A stretch of 64,000 bases of DNA, taken from the NCBI RefSeq assembly GCF_900148515.1, contig NZ_FRXN01000002.1, positions 930,001-994,000 on the forward strand. Direction: 5' to 3'. Positions 17,678-26,884 of this stretch are shown piece by piece. The notes below the pieces were generated by a model. The model searched no databases and was not told the origin of the DNA. It worked only from the letters and a program-made list of their open reading frames with translations. A program made the translations under genes and the position numbers. Source of the DNA: Algoriphagus zhangzhouensis. Its GTDB lineage: Bacteria; Bacteroidota; Bacteroidia; Cytophagales; Cyclobacteriaceae. The stretch's first letter is position 1. Every line of letters begins with the position of its first letter.

Positions 17678-20600
17678 TTAAGTTGGAAAAGCTTCGTCCA
17701 TATCTGAATCTTCACTGCTTGCGATGCTTGCAGTTGCTGCTATTTCATTATCCTCACATTCACAGTCATCTGTCTCCAAAATCTCTATGATATGATCTCC
17801 ATAGGTGTCAATATTCCCTGTGGAACCTAAAAGTGATACGCCTGTACTTCCTCGTGCTTCTTCTACCTTTTCTTTGGAAATAATAGATCCGTCGATGGGA
17901 TTTTTGACGATGTGGTAGAGCTCAAAACAGGTCAAATAGTCCACATAGGATAGTTTTTCTATAAAATGTAAAATGACTGAACCATGGATATTTCCTGTGA
18001 AATTGAAGCTTTCTACTCCTTCAAATGCCCATGGCGAAAGGAATGCTTTCAACTCATCTTCCAGCTTTTTTGCAAATAGACTTCGGTCCACTCCTGTTAG
18101 GAATTTGACTTTGGTTTTTACCTGAAGCTCTTCATAGACTGGGTTAACTACATGTAGAAAAACCCCTGCCGAATTTATTTTGGAAAGTGACTCATGGACA
18201 TTTGAAATCAGGGAAACGCTCGCTTTGGGACGAAGCGGATCCAATGCATTTTTATTTTGAACATTGGCCACCAATACCACCGTCACATGGCGAGGGGCTA
18301 AAGCCCGATATTCTTCCAAATTCCCTGTGTATTCGGTGTGATTTTGGACTTTTACCTGATAGATTTCTGGAAATTCTTCCAAAACCAAATGCTCATAATC
18401 CCATAAAGTGATTGCCCGTTGCTTGTGCCGCAATCTTTCGGATACTCTTTGATAAAAATCCTCTGAAGCTTCCGGAGTTTTTCCTCCAAATGATGCAAAA
18501 GGTTGAGTAATCTTGCTGACTTGAGGTTGAGACAATTTGAGCTTAGCTATAGTTTCTGCTGGAAGCGAAACTGCCAATCTATTGGGGTCATTTCCTTTGT
18601 CTTCGAAAGTTACCTTAATCGCCTGAGCCAGAATCTGGGTGAAATCAGGAATAGCATCAGAGTTTTCACTCACACTTGCCCGAATCCAAGTCAATCCATC
18701 ATCCAGAATTGAGTGTGAGGTGTTGGCAGCTCGAGGCATGGTGAAGCCGACTAAACCTGTTTGGATCAATCCATTGGTTTCATCCAAGACCAAGTCAAGC
18801 TTTTCAAATTTGATCCACTCATTATTCGCTAAATAGTCCCATTTTACTTCAGGAACAGCTTTTTCTGGATTTCCACTTCCATCCAAAACATGGACAAGCA
18901 TTTGGATCGATTGAGCAATTTGATGGTTTTTCAATCCAATATGTAAAAAGCCTTCGCCTTGATAATCTGGAACCAGAAGGGAAGGAGATTGCTCTTGAAT
19001 AGCCACTCCAAATACTCCAATATTGAAAAAGGAATCCCAGTCATGATTTCCTGGAACAAAAGTGTCCTCGGCAGTATAGTCTAGTTTTACACTGCTAAGC
19101 TCTGGGGTATATGGTTCATTTGGAATTGATAAGTCAGTGGCATCAGTCGTTAGGGAAATCACAGCCTCAGAGAATAGTTTGGGATATTCCTTATGTCCAA
19201 ATCCATGGGTAAGGCTGAGTTTTAGAAATCCTCTTTTTGTTGCTGGAGTCCATTGCAATACTTCTTCCAATTCGGGCTCGGCTTCTAACCCAGTAAAATG
19301 GGAACTACTTAATTCATATTCCTGAGAACTGCTTAATGCTCCGTCTTCCTTAAATAATCTGAAAGTACTCTTCAGAGACCCAAAAGACCTGTCGTCCAGA
19401 AAATAGCTCTTCACTTGGAAGGATGAATTTTCAAAATCGTCGTATTCTGCATAATAATCCTCAAATCCGTCTTCATCCTCTGGAAGTCCATGCCAGTTGA
19501 AATGGAGGTTCATGCTTTGGAGCTTTTTTGAAAAAGCTTCATAACTTCCAATGTAAAAACTGGATCCTGGAAGCGGTCTGGGACCAAAGGGGTTAATGTT
19601 TTTCCCTACTGGAAGAGTACTCAAGTCATTTTGGAGAATTAGGTTTTCTACGCCGCTGACATCTACATTTATTTTTACTTCTTGAACTTTTGCTCCTTGA
19701 AGGAGCGGATAAGCATAGCTTTGAAGTGTATTGGCAAGTTCAATTTTTAGTACAGGTTGAACGGTTTTGAATTTCTGAAGTAGAGTTTCCTCATCGTATC
19801 CCACCACTGCATCTTGGTCAGAGATCAAGTGACATTTCAAAATCAACTCAATGGTATCACCCAAATCTTTGATTTCATGCTTTTGACTTCGGAATGAATA
19901 TTTTAGATCCTCAATTTTATCCTCACCCACTCCTCGGACTGCTCTCACTTGAATCAGAGAGGTGAATTTTTGGCCTGGGAGAGTAGATCGTTTAGCGAGA
20001 ATATTTTTGGCAGTAACTTCCCCGATGTCATAGCCATTAAAGGGCTTGTGCTTGCCAAATTCAGGATTGTCAAAAACAGGTCCCGCTTGTGGTTCAATTG
20101 CCGCGATATCCTGCCATTTTTTGGCATTGTTCAGGAATTTCAAGGCCTCTTCTTCAATTTCTTCTTCGCTTTGAAGATCAAAACCGGCCGTGGCTTCAAT
20201 CCATTCTTTTTCTCCACTTAAGAAAAACCTGAAAGTTGAATTGAGATGTAGTTCTTTTAATTTTCCTAGCAGACCTTCCTCTTTGGGAAGTAGGAGGGTC
20301 AAAGTGATTTTTCTTAGCCCTTCCTCTAGAGCCAATGTGGGAGAAGAGACAGCAAATCCTAAAACGGCAAGGCTCCTGTCAGAATCAGGAAAAAGTGTTT
20401 TAGGTCTTCCAAAAGGGTTCCACTGACCTTCTGTGGTGGTGATTTCAGCTCCTAATCCATCAGCTGAATTTGCCACTGGCGAGGAATAGATTCTTCCATT
20501 TTCATCCTTGAAAAAGGATTTGATGGAGCTGATTTCTGATTTGTTCAAGGATTCATCTTTGAGGTTTTTGAACAAAACCTCCACCCCTGTATCATCTTTT

Positions 20601-21052
20601 CCAGCCTTGAATTCAGAGTTTTTGGGCAAAAGGTAAGCCGCAGTAGCTTTTGCCAATTGGATAATCAAATATGCCTGATCTGCTTCAGCTGGCTTTTCTT
20701 TCAAATGAAGAACGTCTCGATAGAAAAAGTCCAGATGCTTTTTAGTCAGTCCATTGATGTCATTTTGAGCCAATTTGAAGTTTTGCAAAAAGGCCAAAAA
20801 CAAAGCAAAATGAGGGTCTGTTCTTTGTTCTTGTTTGATGGATTTTTCAAAAAATTTCTTCCAATCACCATCCCAACCCGCTTGAGTTTTAAATTTCAAT
20901 TCCGTTGCCAGATTGACAGCAAATGACTTTAATTCATCGATTTTTCGGGCATCAACAGCTACATACTCCGGAAGCAGAGTCTTGAGCAGCCGATTGACCC
21001 GATTGGTTCCGCTAGTGGGTACTTGGACGCTATGACAATTGTCTAAACTCAT
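17678..21052 (-). CDS. eCIS baseplate J-like protein, Afp11-like (1124 aa)
   Basis: The C-terminal third carries the baseplate J/gp6 core: FGGKTPEASEDFYQRVSERL, WDYEHLVLEEFPEIYQVKVQ, then ALAPRHVTVVLVANV and VVNPVYEELQVKTKVKFL. These proteins dimerise into wedges that link the hub, via gp25, to the sheath. The first 800 residues are a large family-specific extension. The protein ends in an acidic DDCECEDNE tail with two cysteines. Its ATG overlaps the stop of the gp25 gene by 4 bases, which suggests translational coupling of two proteins that contact each other in the wedge. Confidence 0.88.
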   Translation of the reverse strand: MSLDNCHSVQVPTSGTNRVNRLLKTLLPEYVAVDARKIDELKSFAVNLATELKFKTQAGWDGDWKKFFEKSIKQEQRTDPHFALFLAFLQNFKLAQNDINGLTKKHLDFFYRDVLHLKEKPAEADQAYLIIQLAKATAAYLLPKNSEFKAGKDDTGVEVLFKNLKDESLNKSEISSIKSFFKDENGRIYSSPVANSADGLGAEITTTEGQWNPFGRPKTLFPDSDRSLAVLGFAVSSPTLALEEGLRKITLTLLLPKEEGLLGKLKELHLNSTFRFFLSGEKEWIEATAGFDLQSEEEIEEEALKFLNNAKKWQDIAAIEPQAGPVFDNPEFGKHKPFNGYDIGEVTAKNILAKRSTLPGQKFTSLIQVRAVRGVGEDKIEDLKYSFRSQKHEIKDLGDTIELILKCHLISDQDAVVGYDEETLLQKFKTVQPVLKIELANTLQSYAYPLLQGAKVQEVKINVDVSGVENLILQNDLSTLPVGKNINPFGPRPLPGSSFYIGSYEAFSKKLQSMNLHFNWHGLPEDEDGFEDYYAEYDDFENSSFQVKSYFLDDRSFGSLKSTFRLFKEDGALSSSQEYELSSSHFTGLEAEPELEEVLQWTPATKRGFLKLSLTHGFGHKEYPKLFSEAVISLTTDATDLSIPNEPYTPELSSVKLDYTAEDTFVPGNHDWDSFFNIGVFGVAIQEQSPSLLVPDYQGEGFLHIGLKNHQIAQSIQMLVHVLDGSGNPEKAVPEVKWDYLANNEWIKFEKLDLVLDETNGLIQTGLVGFTMPRAANTSHSILDDGLTWIRASVSENSDAIPDFTQILAQAIKVTFEDKGNDPNRLAVSLPAETIAKLKLSQPQVSKITQPFASFGGKTPEASEDFYQRVSERLRHKQRAITLWDYEHLVLEEFPEIYQVKVQNHTEYTGNLEEYRALAPRHVTVVLVANVQNKNALDPLRPKASVSLISNVHESLSKINSAGVFLHVVNPVYEELQVKTKVKFLTGVDRSLFAKKLEDELKAFLSPWAFEGVESFNFTGNIHGSVILHFIEKLSYVDYLTCFELYHIVKNPIDGSIISKEKVEEARGSTGVSLLGSTGNIDTYGDHIIEILETDDCECEDNEIAATASIASSEDSDMDEAFPT

Positions 21053-21462
21053 AGATTGGTGTCAGTTGCTTCGATGATGAAATAGGGGTAAACCAAGTTT
21101 TTTCGATTGTTGGTGGCGATGATCGTGTACTTCACGAGTACTTCTACTCTACCTTCCTGATAATCAGGTCGCAGGTCTATATCATCCGCTTTGATTCTAG
21201 GTTCATGGAATAGAATTGCCTTTTTGATTCGATTGATAATGATTGTAGCTGTGGTGACATTGAGCGTTTCGAAAAGAAGGTCTTCCATATTTGCTCCGTA
21301 TTTAGGTCTTAGCACACGTTCTCCCAATGTGGTGTTCAGTAATATGATCAGGCTCTGACGAATGTCTTCCTCATCCTCCACCAATTTGGCCTGCTTAGAA
21401 CCAGAGCTAAATTCTACTGGAAATGCCCACCCTCTACCTAAAAATGAATTTTTCTCACTCAT
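21049..21462 (-). CDS. eCIS baseplate wedge protein, gp25/GPW family (Afp9-like)
   Basis: This 137-aa protein has the classic gp25 layout: FLGRGWAFPVEF at the start, then DIRQSLIILLNTTLGERVLR leading into PKYGANMEDLLFE, where the conserved GERVLRP turn sits. In T4, T6SS (TssE) and eCIS this subunit initiates sheath polymerisation and joins the wedge to the spike. Length is normal for the family. It starts 1 base after the PAAR stop, and its stop overlaps the next start by 4 bases. Confidence 0.93.
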   Translation of the reverse strand: MSEKNSFLGRGWAFPVEFSSGSKQAKLVEDEEDIRQSLIILLNTTLGERVLRPKYGANMEDLLFETLNVTTATIIINRIKKAILFHEPRIKADDIDLRPDYQEGRVEVLVKYTIIATNNRKNLVYPYFIIEATDTNL

Positions 21463-21463
21463 A

Positions 21464-21742
21464 TCATCCTATCATTACTGTAGGTTCTCCTACTGCTACT
21501 GATGCCCCACAACCGCAAACATCCCCAGCTCTTAAAGCAGGTTTTCCTCCAATCAAAACTGTGGCGCTTCCCATTGCAAATGGACTTGCCGTTGGTTGGT
21601 GTGTATTTGGTGGCAAAGAGCAAACATGATTATCTCCCAAAACCGCAGCTGGCATTCCTCCAATCAAAACTGTGGGTTCTCCTGGCCCCATGACCGTTCC
21701 TCCATGATTTGTCGTGTCCAATACTCTCGCTGCAGCTGGCAT
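21464..21742 (-). CDS. PAAR-domain spike tip protein (Afp10-like)
   Basis: This 92-aa protein is a bare PAAR domain. It shows repeated TVLIGGMPAA/TVLIGGKPAL hairpins, GDNHVC and AGDVCGCGASV, whose His and Cys residues can bind the metal at the cone tip. PAAR cones sharpen the VgrG needle and can carry fused effectors; no extension is fused here, so effectors would have to be in the lumen or separately attached. It lies 4 bases after the spike gene. In Afp the PAAR gene follows gp25; here it precedes it. Confidence 0.93.
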   Translation of the reverse strand: MPAAARVLDTTNHGGTVMGPGEPTVLIGGMPAAVLGDNHVCSLPPNTHQPTASPFAMGSATVLIGGKPALRAGDVCGCGASVAVGEPTVMIG

Positions 21743-21746
21743 ATTT

Positions 21747-23504
21747 TTAATTGATTTGAACTATTGAACCACTGATTACTGTGGAACCTGAAGATGAAAT
21801 CTCAGCTCCTGCACTTCCCTCCCCTTTGAGTTGGGCATTAGCTGTGAGATTCACATTCGTTCCTTCTATAGTGACATCTCCAGAAGCTTTGATGATGAAA
21901 TCCTTGGCTGATTCCAATTGGATTCCATCAGAGCTCATGGTGACTTTATTTCCGTTTTCATCTTCCAAAAGAATACCGCCTTCATCATCACTTATTATGA
22001 CTTTGTTTCCATTGGGCGTTTCAAAAGTGATGGACTTCATATCATCGTCAAAAACCAGTTTCAATTGGCTTTTGGTGACGATTCCTTTTTGGAAATTATC
22101 CTCATTTTGTTCGAAAGGAGCTGGTTTTGCTGAGCTATACAATTGGCCCAAAATCACGGGATCCCGAGGGTCTTCATTGATAAAACCCACTATTACTTCA
22201 TCCCCTATTTCAGGTACAAAAAAGATCCCTCTGGCGTCGTCTCCTTCACCAGCATCCGGAGTGGATACTCTGGCCCAAATCCCCTCAGAATTGGGGTCGA
22301 TTACCGGGATAAATACCCGAACTCTGAATTCTCCATCTGGATCTTCCAGTTCGGTGACTTTTCCAATATGAAGCCCTTTAATGGCGGGAATGACACCGGC
22401 AGCCGGAACATCTAAAATGTCATCGTAGAGCCTGGAAATGAATCTCGAATCCAGTCCCAAACCTAAATGGGTAAACCATTTTTGGTTGGGAGAAATCTCA
22501 TGATAGACTGAAGAAACAAAGGCTTTCCCATTGAATCGGCTTCCAAAACCATCCAGATTCACCATGTCACCCGGTTTGATGGTATTATGGCCTTTTATTT
22601 TGACTTGGCCTTGGATTTTAGAAAGTCGACTGCGTAATAATTTGGAGTCAGCCCATGCCTGAAGCTCTTGATCATCCACATTGCCAGAATGTTGTAGTCT
22701 GAAGTCACTCAATCCGATTACGTCAGACAAGTCAGCACCGCTAAGATCACTTTGTAAGTCAATTCCCGGATCAGCTCCTTCTATTTCTTTGATCTCTTGA
22801 TTTGCTTGGTCCCAAGAGAAGCTCTTACTAGCCGCATATTGGGTTCTTGCATCCATCTCGGCCTGGAATTCAACGACATTCATGGCGTATTGGAGGTCGA
22901 TTATCGGATCAGCGCTTACTTCCGGTTTGATGATTTTGATAGTTTCATCCTCGATCAATGCAATTTTTCCATTGATCTCGGCTCGAGTAAGAATAAAGTC
23001 CCAATCTGTCACATAGTACTGCACCATTTCTGGATGAGAACCGGTTGTGCTTTCCACATCAGCACTCAGACCAGAATAGGATCCAATGATTTCCTCAATG
23101 ATTTCATAGTCAGCAGAGTCAAAAAAGTATTTGTTTTTCCTTCCGACAGTCATTTTTACTGCCTCACTTTTCAATTCTAAAATCAATTTGGAAGAACTAT
23201 CAGTCACTTCAAGTCCATGACGGATAATGATGCCTTTGAAAATAGTTTCCTCAATCCCATGATACCCCGCCTTAATTTCAAGTGCTTTCCCTGGGACAAA
23301 AAGATCTCCAGCGCTTAATTTGAAATCAGATTCAGCTACACTTCCATCAAACAAAACAAGTCTTGCAGATGGGATTTTATTGACTGCCTTCTGGACAATA
23401 ATAGTCGCTATCCCCACCTCTGGTGGAAGTGCGTTGCCATCCGAAAGGATAGTATAAGAGACGATGTCTTCTTTATTTTCAGTATTTACAGGCACTAATG
23501 GCAT
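21747..23504 (-). CDS. VgrG-like central spike protein (Afp8-like)
   Basis: This 585-aa protein combines the gp27 and gp5 parts. Residues 1-360 read as the gpD/gp27 hub (IVQKAVNKIPSARLVLFDG, later GDMVNLDGFGSRFNGKAFVS and a YHEISPNQKWFTHLGLG strand). About 370-460 is the gp5-type OB fold (HIGKVTELEDPDGEFRVRVF, then PEIGDEVIVGFINEDPRDPV). From about 490 to the end is a triple-helix-type beta needle (KVTMSSDGIQLESAKDFIIK and later repeats) ending in SGSIVQIN. It should trimerise below the tube and carry the PAAR tip. It lacks any C-terminal effector domain. Spacing to neighbours is 3-4 bases. Confidence 0.94.
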   Translation of the reverse strand: MPLVPVNTENKEDIVSYTILSDGNALPPEVGIATIIVQKAVNKIPSARLVLFDGSVAESDFKLSAGDLFVPGKALEIKAGYHGIEETIFKGIIIRHGLEVTDSSSKLILELKSEAVKMTVGRKNKYFFDSADYEIIEEIIGSYSGLSADVESTTGSHPEMVQYYVTDWDFILTRAEINGKIALIEDETIKIIKPEVSADPIIDLQYAMNVVEFQAEMDARTQYAASKSFSWDQANQEIKEIEGADPGIDLQSDLSGADLSDVIGLSDFRLQHSGNVDDQELQAWADSKLLRSRLSKIQGQVKIKGHNTIKPGDMVNLDGFGSRFNGKAFVSSVYHEISPNQKWFTHLGLGLDSRFISRLYDDILDVPAAGVIPAIKGLHIGKVTELEDPDGEFRVRVFIPVIDPNSEGIWARVSTPDAGEGDDARGIFFVPEIGDEVIVGFINEDPRDPVILGQLYSSAKPAPFEQNEDNFQKGIVTKSQLKLVFDDDMKSITFETPNGNKVIISDDEGGILLEDENGNKVTMSSDGIQLESAKDFIIKASGDVTIEGTNVNLTANAQLKGEGSAGAEISSSGSTVISGSIVQIN

Positions 23505-23507
23505 TGA

Positions 23508-24299
23508 TTAAGCTTTGGCTAATGGTGGAAAGAAGAGTTCTTGACCTACTTCCAGTTTTCTAAAATTTTTAAGCTTGTTGGCTTTGGCTACTTCCAAATA
23601 GAATTCCTGAGTTCCATAAACTCTGAAACACATAATTGGAAGGGTATCTCCAGATTTGACAGTCCGGATATGTGTGAGATCCGGGGAGGTTCTACCTGCT
23701 TCTGCAGCTTGCTCTTCTCGAGGAATGCTTTGGATAAAACTCGCAGAGACTGTTGCTCGGATTGGGAGGCCTGATGAATTGAAAAGCTTATAATTGATCG
23801 TTGCCTTTTCCAGTACACCTCTGAATTGAAAAGCTCCCCAATTGATCTGTAAGAAGTTTGGGCTATGGGATGCAGATTGAACTTTTTGCGTCAGCTCCAG
23901 AAACTTCTGAATAGCGCGATCCACATGTCGATCCTCCTGAATAATATCCACCGCATTGATTTTCTCGCCACTGATTTTATCCAAATTAGGTTTACTGTCA
24001 CCTAGGTAAGAAAGATCTACATCTCCCGGAACATCTTTTCCCGGAGGGGAAGTCAAAGTAGCATCAAACAAAAACTCAAAGGAAACCGATTCAGACTGGT
24101 TGGATTTGAACTGGTTTTGAGCCCCATCAGCTAGACCTTCCTCGGGTATCCACTTGTTTGTCACTTCCTGAGAATAGGTAGTTGGATTGTACATCACGAC
24201 ATAAGTCCCGGTCGATTGATCGTATGAATCATCCGAGAATGCTGTGATTTTGAGTTTTTCCAAACCACCCAGAGGAGAGAATATGTCTACAAGAGCCAT
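23508..24299 (-). CDS. LysM-domain baseplate hub protein (Afp7-like)
   Basis: This 263-aa protein has a C-terminal LysM domain (HIRTVKSGDTLPIMCFRVYG, then FYLEVAKANKLKNFRKLEVG) ahead of QELFFPPLAKA. The N-terminal 190 residues match the peptidoglycan-free structural type: LEKLKITAFSDD, then MYNPTTYSQEVTNKW. In Afp, PVC and AlgoCIS this protein sits around the hub between tube and spike, like T4 gp53/gp54; the LysM fold there is structural rather than wall binding. It starts 3 bases after the preceding small gene. Confidence 0.9.
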   Translation of the reverse strand: MALVDIFSPLGGLEKLKITAFSDDSYDQSTGTYVVMYNPTTYSQEVTNKWIPEEGLADGAQNQFKSNQSESVSFEFLFDATLTSPPGKDVPGDVDLSYLGDSKPNLDKISGEKINAVDIIQEDRHVDRAIQKFLELTQKVQSASHSPNFLQINWGAFQFRGVLEKATINYKLFNSSGLPIRATVSASFIQSIPREEQAAEAGRTSPDLTHIRTVKSGDTLPIMCFRVYGTQEFYLEVAKANKLKNFRKLEVGQELFFPPLAKA

Positions 24300-24302
24300 G
24301 TT

Positions 24303-24458
24303 TTATCGTTCGTTTTTTTCTTTGACCAGTCGGGTCAATTCCTTGATGCCTTCAAGTACAGCCTCGGTTTTTGGACTGGGCTTGCTTCTACCAGATGGAC
24401 GCTCTTCGGCAGTATCCACTGTTGTTCTGATGATCAATTCTTTGATTTCGATAGGCAT
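24303..24458 (-). CDS. DUF5908-like 51-aa eCIS protein (Afp6-position)
   Basis: This small gene fits exactly between the second tube gene and the LysM gene, with 3-base gaps on both sides. The protein begins MPIEIKELIIRTTVDT and ends with a helical KELTRLVKEKNER segment. The opening MPIEIKEL pattern is what I recall for DUF5908, a short family typical of Bacteroidota eCIS clusters at the Afp6 position. Its function is not established. The reading frame, tight spacing and conserved opening make it real. It has no membrane segment. Confidence 0.8.
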   Translation of the reverse strand: MPIEIKELIIRTTVDTAEERPSGRSKPSPKTEAVLEGIKELTRLVKEKNER

Positions 24459-24461
24459 AGT

Positions 24462-24935
24462 CTAAAAAGGCAAAAGGTCTGTTGGAGAGATTCTCCTGAA
24501 GTATTGATAGGCAAATTCGATGGACTCAATCATCAGGGTGTTTTCCATGGCGTTGAGGCCTTCGATATTCCATTTGACTGGCCAAGCATTGATAAAATTC
24601 CAAGCCTGAATCGGAATATGTTCTTCATTGAGAAGAATGACTGTGATATCATTAGCCTCAAATTGAAAAGCCTCCACTGAATCCTTAAACCATTTGGCCG
24701 CTTGAGAATCAATGAGCATCCCTCTTTTTAAAGTCAAATTGGGATAGGCTACTGATCCCGGCATTCGATGTTTGAATCTGTTTTCACCTCCCTCAGCGTA
24801 TTCTTCGATTCCAATTTCCACACTCAGTCCGCCCACTTCCTGAAATCCTATATCTGGGATACTAGGGTATTTCAAAAGAAGCCCTTCAAAGCGGACCAAA
24901 AAATGAAAGCCGGTAGGGGGGTAAAAAAATGCCAT
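24462..24935 (-). CDS. eCIS tube protein, gp19 family (Afp5-like, baseplate-proximal)
   Basis: This 157-aa protein has the gp19/Hcp tube fold signature: FHFLVRFEGLLLKYPSIPDI, then QEVGGLSVEIG, an H-x-MPG turn (FKHRMPGSVAYPNLTLKRG) and ILLNEEHIPIQAWNFINAWP. It is slightly longer than the other tube gene, with an extra loop near the N-terminus and a C-terminal extension (FRRISPTDLLPF), like Afp5, which adapts the tube to the hub. It lies 5 bases after the main tube gene. Confidence 0.92.
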   Translation of the reverse strand: MAFFYPPTGFHFLVRFEGLLLKYPSIPDIGFQEVGGLSVEIGIEEYAEGGENRFKHRMPGSVAYPNLTLKRGMLIDSQAAKWFKDSVEAFQFEANDITVILLNEEHIPIQAWNFINAWPVKWNIEGLNAMENTLMIESIEFAYQYFRRISPTDLLPF

Positions 24936-24940
24936 GAGAA

Positions 24941-25375
24941 TTAAGGAGTTTCGATAGCCAATCCTTCGTGACAGATTTCAATAGTTTCGACGGCGACTTC
25001 ATTTCCTGTAGAGTTCAGGGTTGGTCCCTCAACTTTACATGGGAATGCGTCTTTCACCTTCCAAACCATTACTGGTTCATGTTCTTCGTTCAAAAGAGAG
25101 ATTGTCAAATCCCTTCTTTCAATGTTGTTTTTCTTGACGGTATTGAGCCATTGGAAAAACTCATTGTCTGCACGGAAAACCCCTCTTTTCAATGTGATAT
25201 TACTGTATTGGGGAATGCCTGGCATTTTTGAAACGTGATATTCCAATGAACTACCTTCCCGATAATCGATAGTTTGTAATTCGATGGAAAGTCCGGAGAC
25301 TTCTGTAAATCCTATTCTGGTGCCGCCCCATTCTACCTGAAAATGAAAGACGGAAACTGGATATGCTACTGCCAT
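24941..25375 (-). CDS. eCIS inner tube protein, gp19 family (Afp1-like, main tube)
   Basis: This 144-aa protein is the compact gp19-type tube subunit: FHFQVEWGGTRIGFTEVSGL, the MPGIPQYSNITLKRG turn, and ISLLNEEHEPVMVWKVKDAF. It is the likely main tube protein, which stacks as hexameric rings inside the sheath and forms the cargo channel. The gap to the preceding sheath gene is 30 bases. Confidence 0.94.
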   Translation of the reverse strand: MAVAYPVSVFHFQVEWGGTRIGFTEVSGLSIELQTIDYREGSSLEYHVSKMPGIPQYSNITLKRGVFRADNEFFQWLNTVKKNNIERRDLTISLLNEEHEPVMVWKVKDAFPCKVEGPTLNSTGNEVAVETIEICHEGLAIETP

Positions 25376-25405
25376 GATATTTGGTATTTAGATTTCTGAA
25401 AAAGG

Positions 25406-26854
25406 TTAAGATTCTTGGAGTTTATGAGAGAATTTAAGAATGATAAATTCCGCTGGACGAACAGCTGCCATTCCTATTTCTACATTCATTCTGCCTTCTA
25501 AAATGTCCTGGGCGGTCATGGTGACTCCCAATCCCACTTTTACAAAAAAGGCTTGCTCTGGCTTGGCACCAGCCAATGCGCCATCTCTCCAAAGTTTTGA
25601 GAGGAAGTTCTCAATCATTGTTTTTACCCTGAGCCAGGTGTTGGCATCGTTGGGTTCAAACACGACAAATTCTGTTGCTTTTTTGACGGATTCCTCGACG
25701 AAAATGAAAAGTCTTCTAACTGGGACATATCTCCATTCATTGTCGTTCCCAGCTAGGGTTCTCGCTCCCCAAATCAGGGTTCCTTTACCTGTAAAGGACC
25801 GAATGGCATTGATAGATTTTCCTGAAGAAGCGTCAATGTTTAAGCTTGCTTGTTGCTCATGGGTTACTTTGACTGCAGGTCCAATGATTGAACGGATATC
25901 TACATTTGCAGGTGCTTTCCAAACCCCACGTTGGCTGTCAACTCTTGCATAAACTCCAGCAACCGCTCCAGATGGAGATGCTTTGGCATATTGTTTTGCG
26001 AGTTCAGCAGTCAGAGATCTGAAAAGACTTGGGTCTGCTGTTTCTAGAGCATCCAAATTGGAACCATCCGCTGCATTTACAATAGCTGGAGCTGGGGTTC
26101 CTGTTCCGATATAATTGTCAGATTGATTGATAGTTACAGAGCTGGAAGCATATCCTAAAGGGATTGCAGTTTTTAGGTCCGGATAGTAGGCTGCACCATA
26201 TTTGAGATTTCCAGTTCCAATCCCATTATTTCTAAAATTCCCTGCATCGGCAAAAGGATCAGTGGTGTTTTCTTTGACATCCATGACGGTAAATCGGTCT
26301 TGAAGCTTTGCACATTGTGCCAGTGCTGCCTCATAGACTGTTTTTGCATTTGCTACAGTTAGATTATCTGGGAACAAGAGCATTGTTGGCTCGTCCACTT
26401 TTTCCACGGCAGCCAATCCCCACAATAATGTATTGGCTGTGGTGCTGTCACCTACAGTCGGGGGAGCGGTGAAATTATTCACTGAAATGATGTAACATGG
26501 ACCGCCCCCATTGTCAAAAAACAAGCGGAGGGCATAGTACATTTTATATGCACTTTGGGTAGGTGGAGTTACAGCGATCGTTCTGGAAGCCAGTGTTGCC
26601 GGCTGACCATCAGATCCTGTGTAAGTATCTGCTATAGATACTGTAATTGATTCAGTATTTGCTGTTCCAAAAATTGATTCATATTCCAACATGGAAGTTA
26701 TCCGGGTTGGAACTCCGCGAACGTCTTCGCCATTTTTGGTGGCAAGGTCAGTATGACCTATAAATGCCGGGATGGCAGTCTCTACCGCTGCTATGGATGC
26801 GGGGAGAGTGGAGATTTCTTCTATATAAACTCCAGGAGTTGAGTAATTGGCCAT
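25406..26854 (-). CDS. eCIS sheath protein (482 aa, compact)
   Basis: This is a contractile tail sheath subunit. It begins YSTPGVYIEEISTLPASIAA and ends with the attachment region KPEQAFFVKVGLGVTMTAQD and FIILKFSHKLQES, which forms the handshake strands between subunits. The middle holds the family core (VYARVDSQRGVWKAPANVDI). It is close to the upstream sheath over most of its length, near identical over the last 130 residues, but lacks that gene's inserted domain. Of the two, this compact form is the better candidate for the main sheath, although their stoichiometry cannot be told. Confidence 0.94.
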   Translation of the reverse strand: MANYSTPGVYIEEISTLPASIAAVETAIPAFIGHTDLATKNGEDVRGVPTRITSMLEYESIFGTANTESITVSIADTYTGSDGQPATLASRTIAVTPPTQSAYKMYYALRLFFDNGGGPCYIISVNNFTAPPTVGDSTTANTLLWGLAAVEKVDEPTMLLFPDNLTVANAKTVYEAALAQCAKLQDRFTVMDVKENTTDPFADAGNFRNNGIGTGNLKYGAAYYPDLKTAIPLGYASSSVTINQSDNYIGTGTPAPAIVNAADGSNLDALETADPSLFRSLTAELAKQYAKASPSGAVAGVYARVDSQRGVWKAPANVDIRSIIGPAVKVTHEQQASLNIDASSGKSINAIRSFTGKGTLIWGARTLAGNDNEWRYVPVRRLFIFVEESVKKATEFVVFEPNDANTWLRVKTMIENFLSKLWRDGALAGAKPEQAFFVKVGLGVTMTAQDILEGRMNVEIGMAAVRPAEFIILKFSHKLQES

Positions 26855-26884
26855 TATTAAAAGTTTTTTGGTTGTCGAAACTGA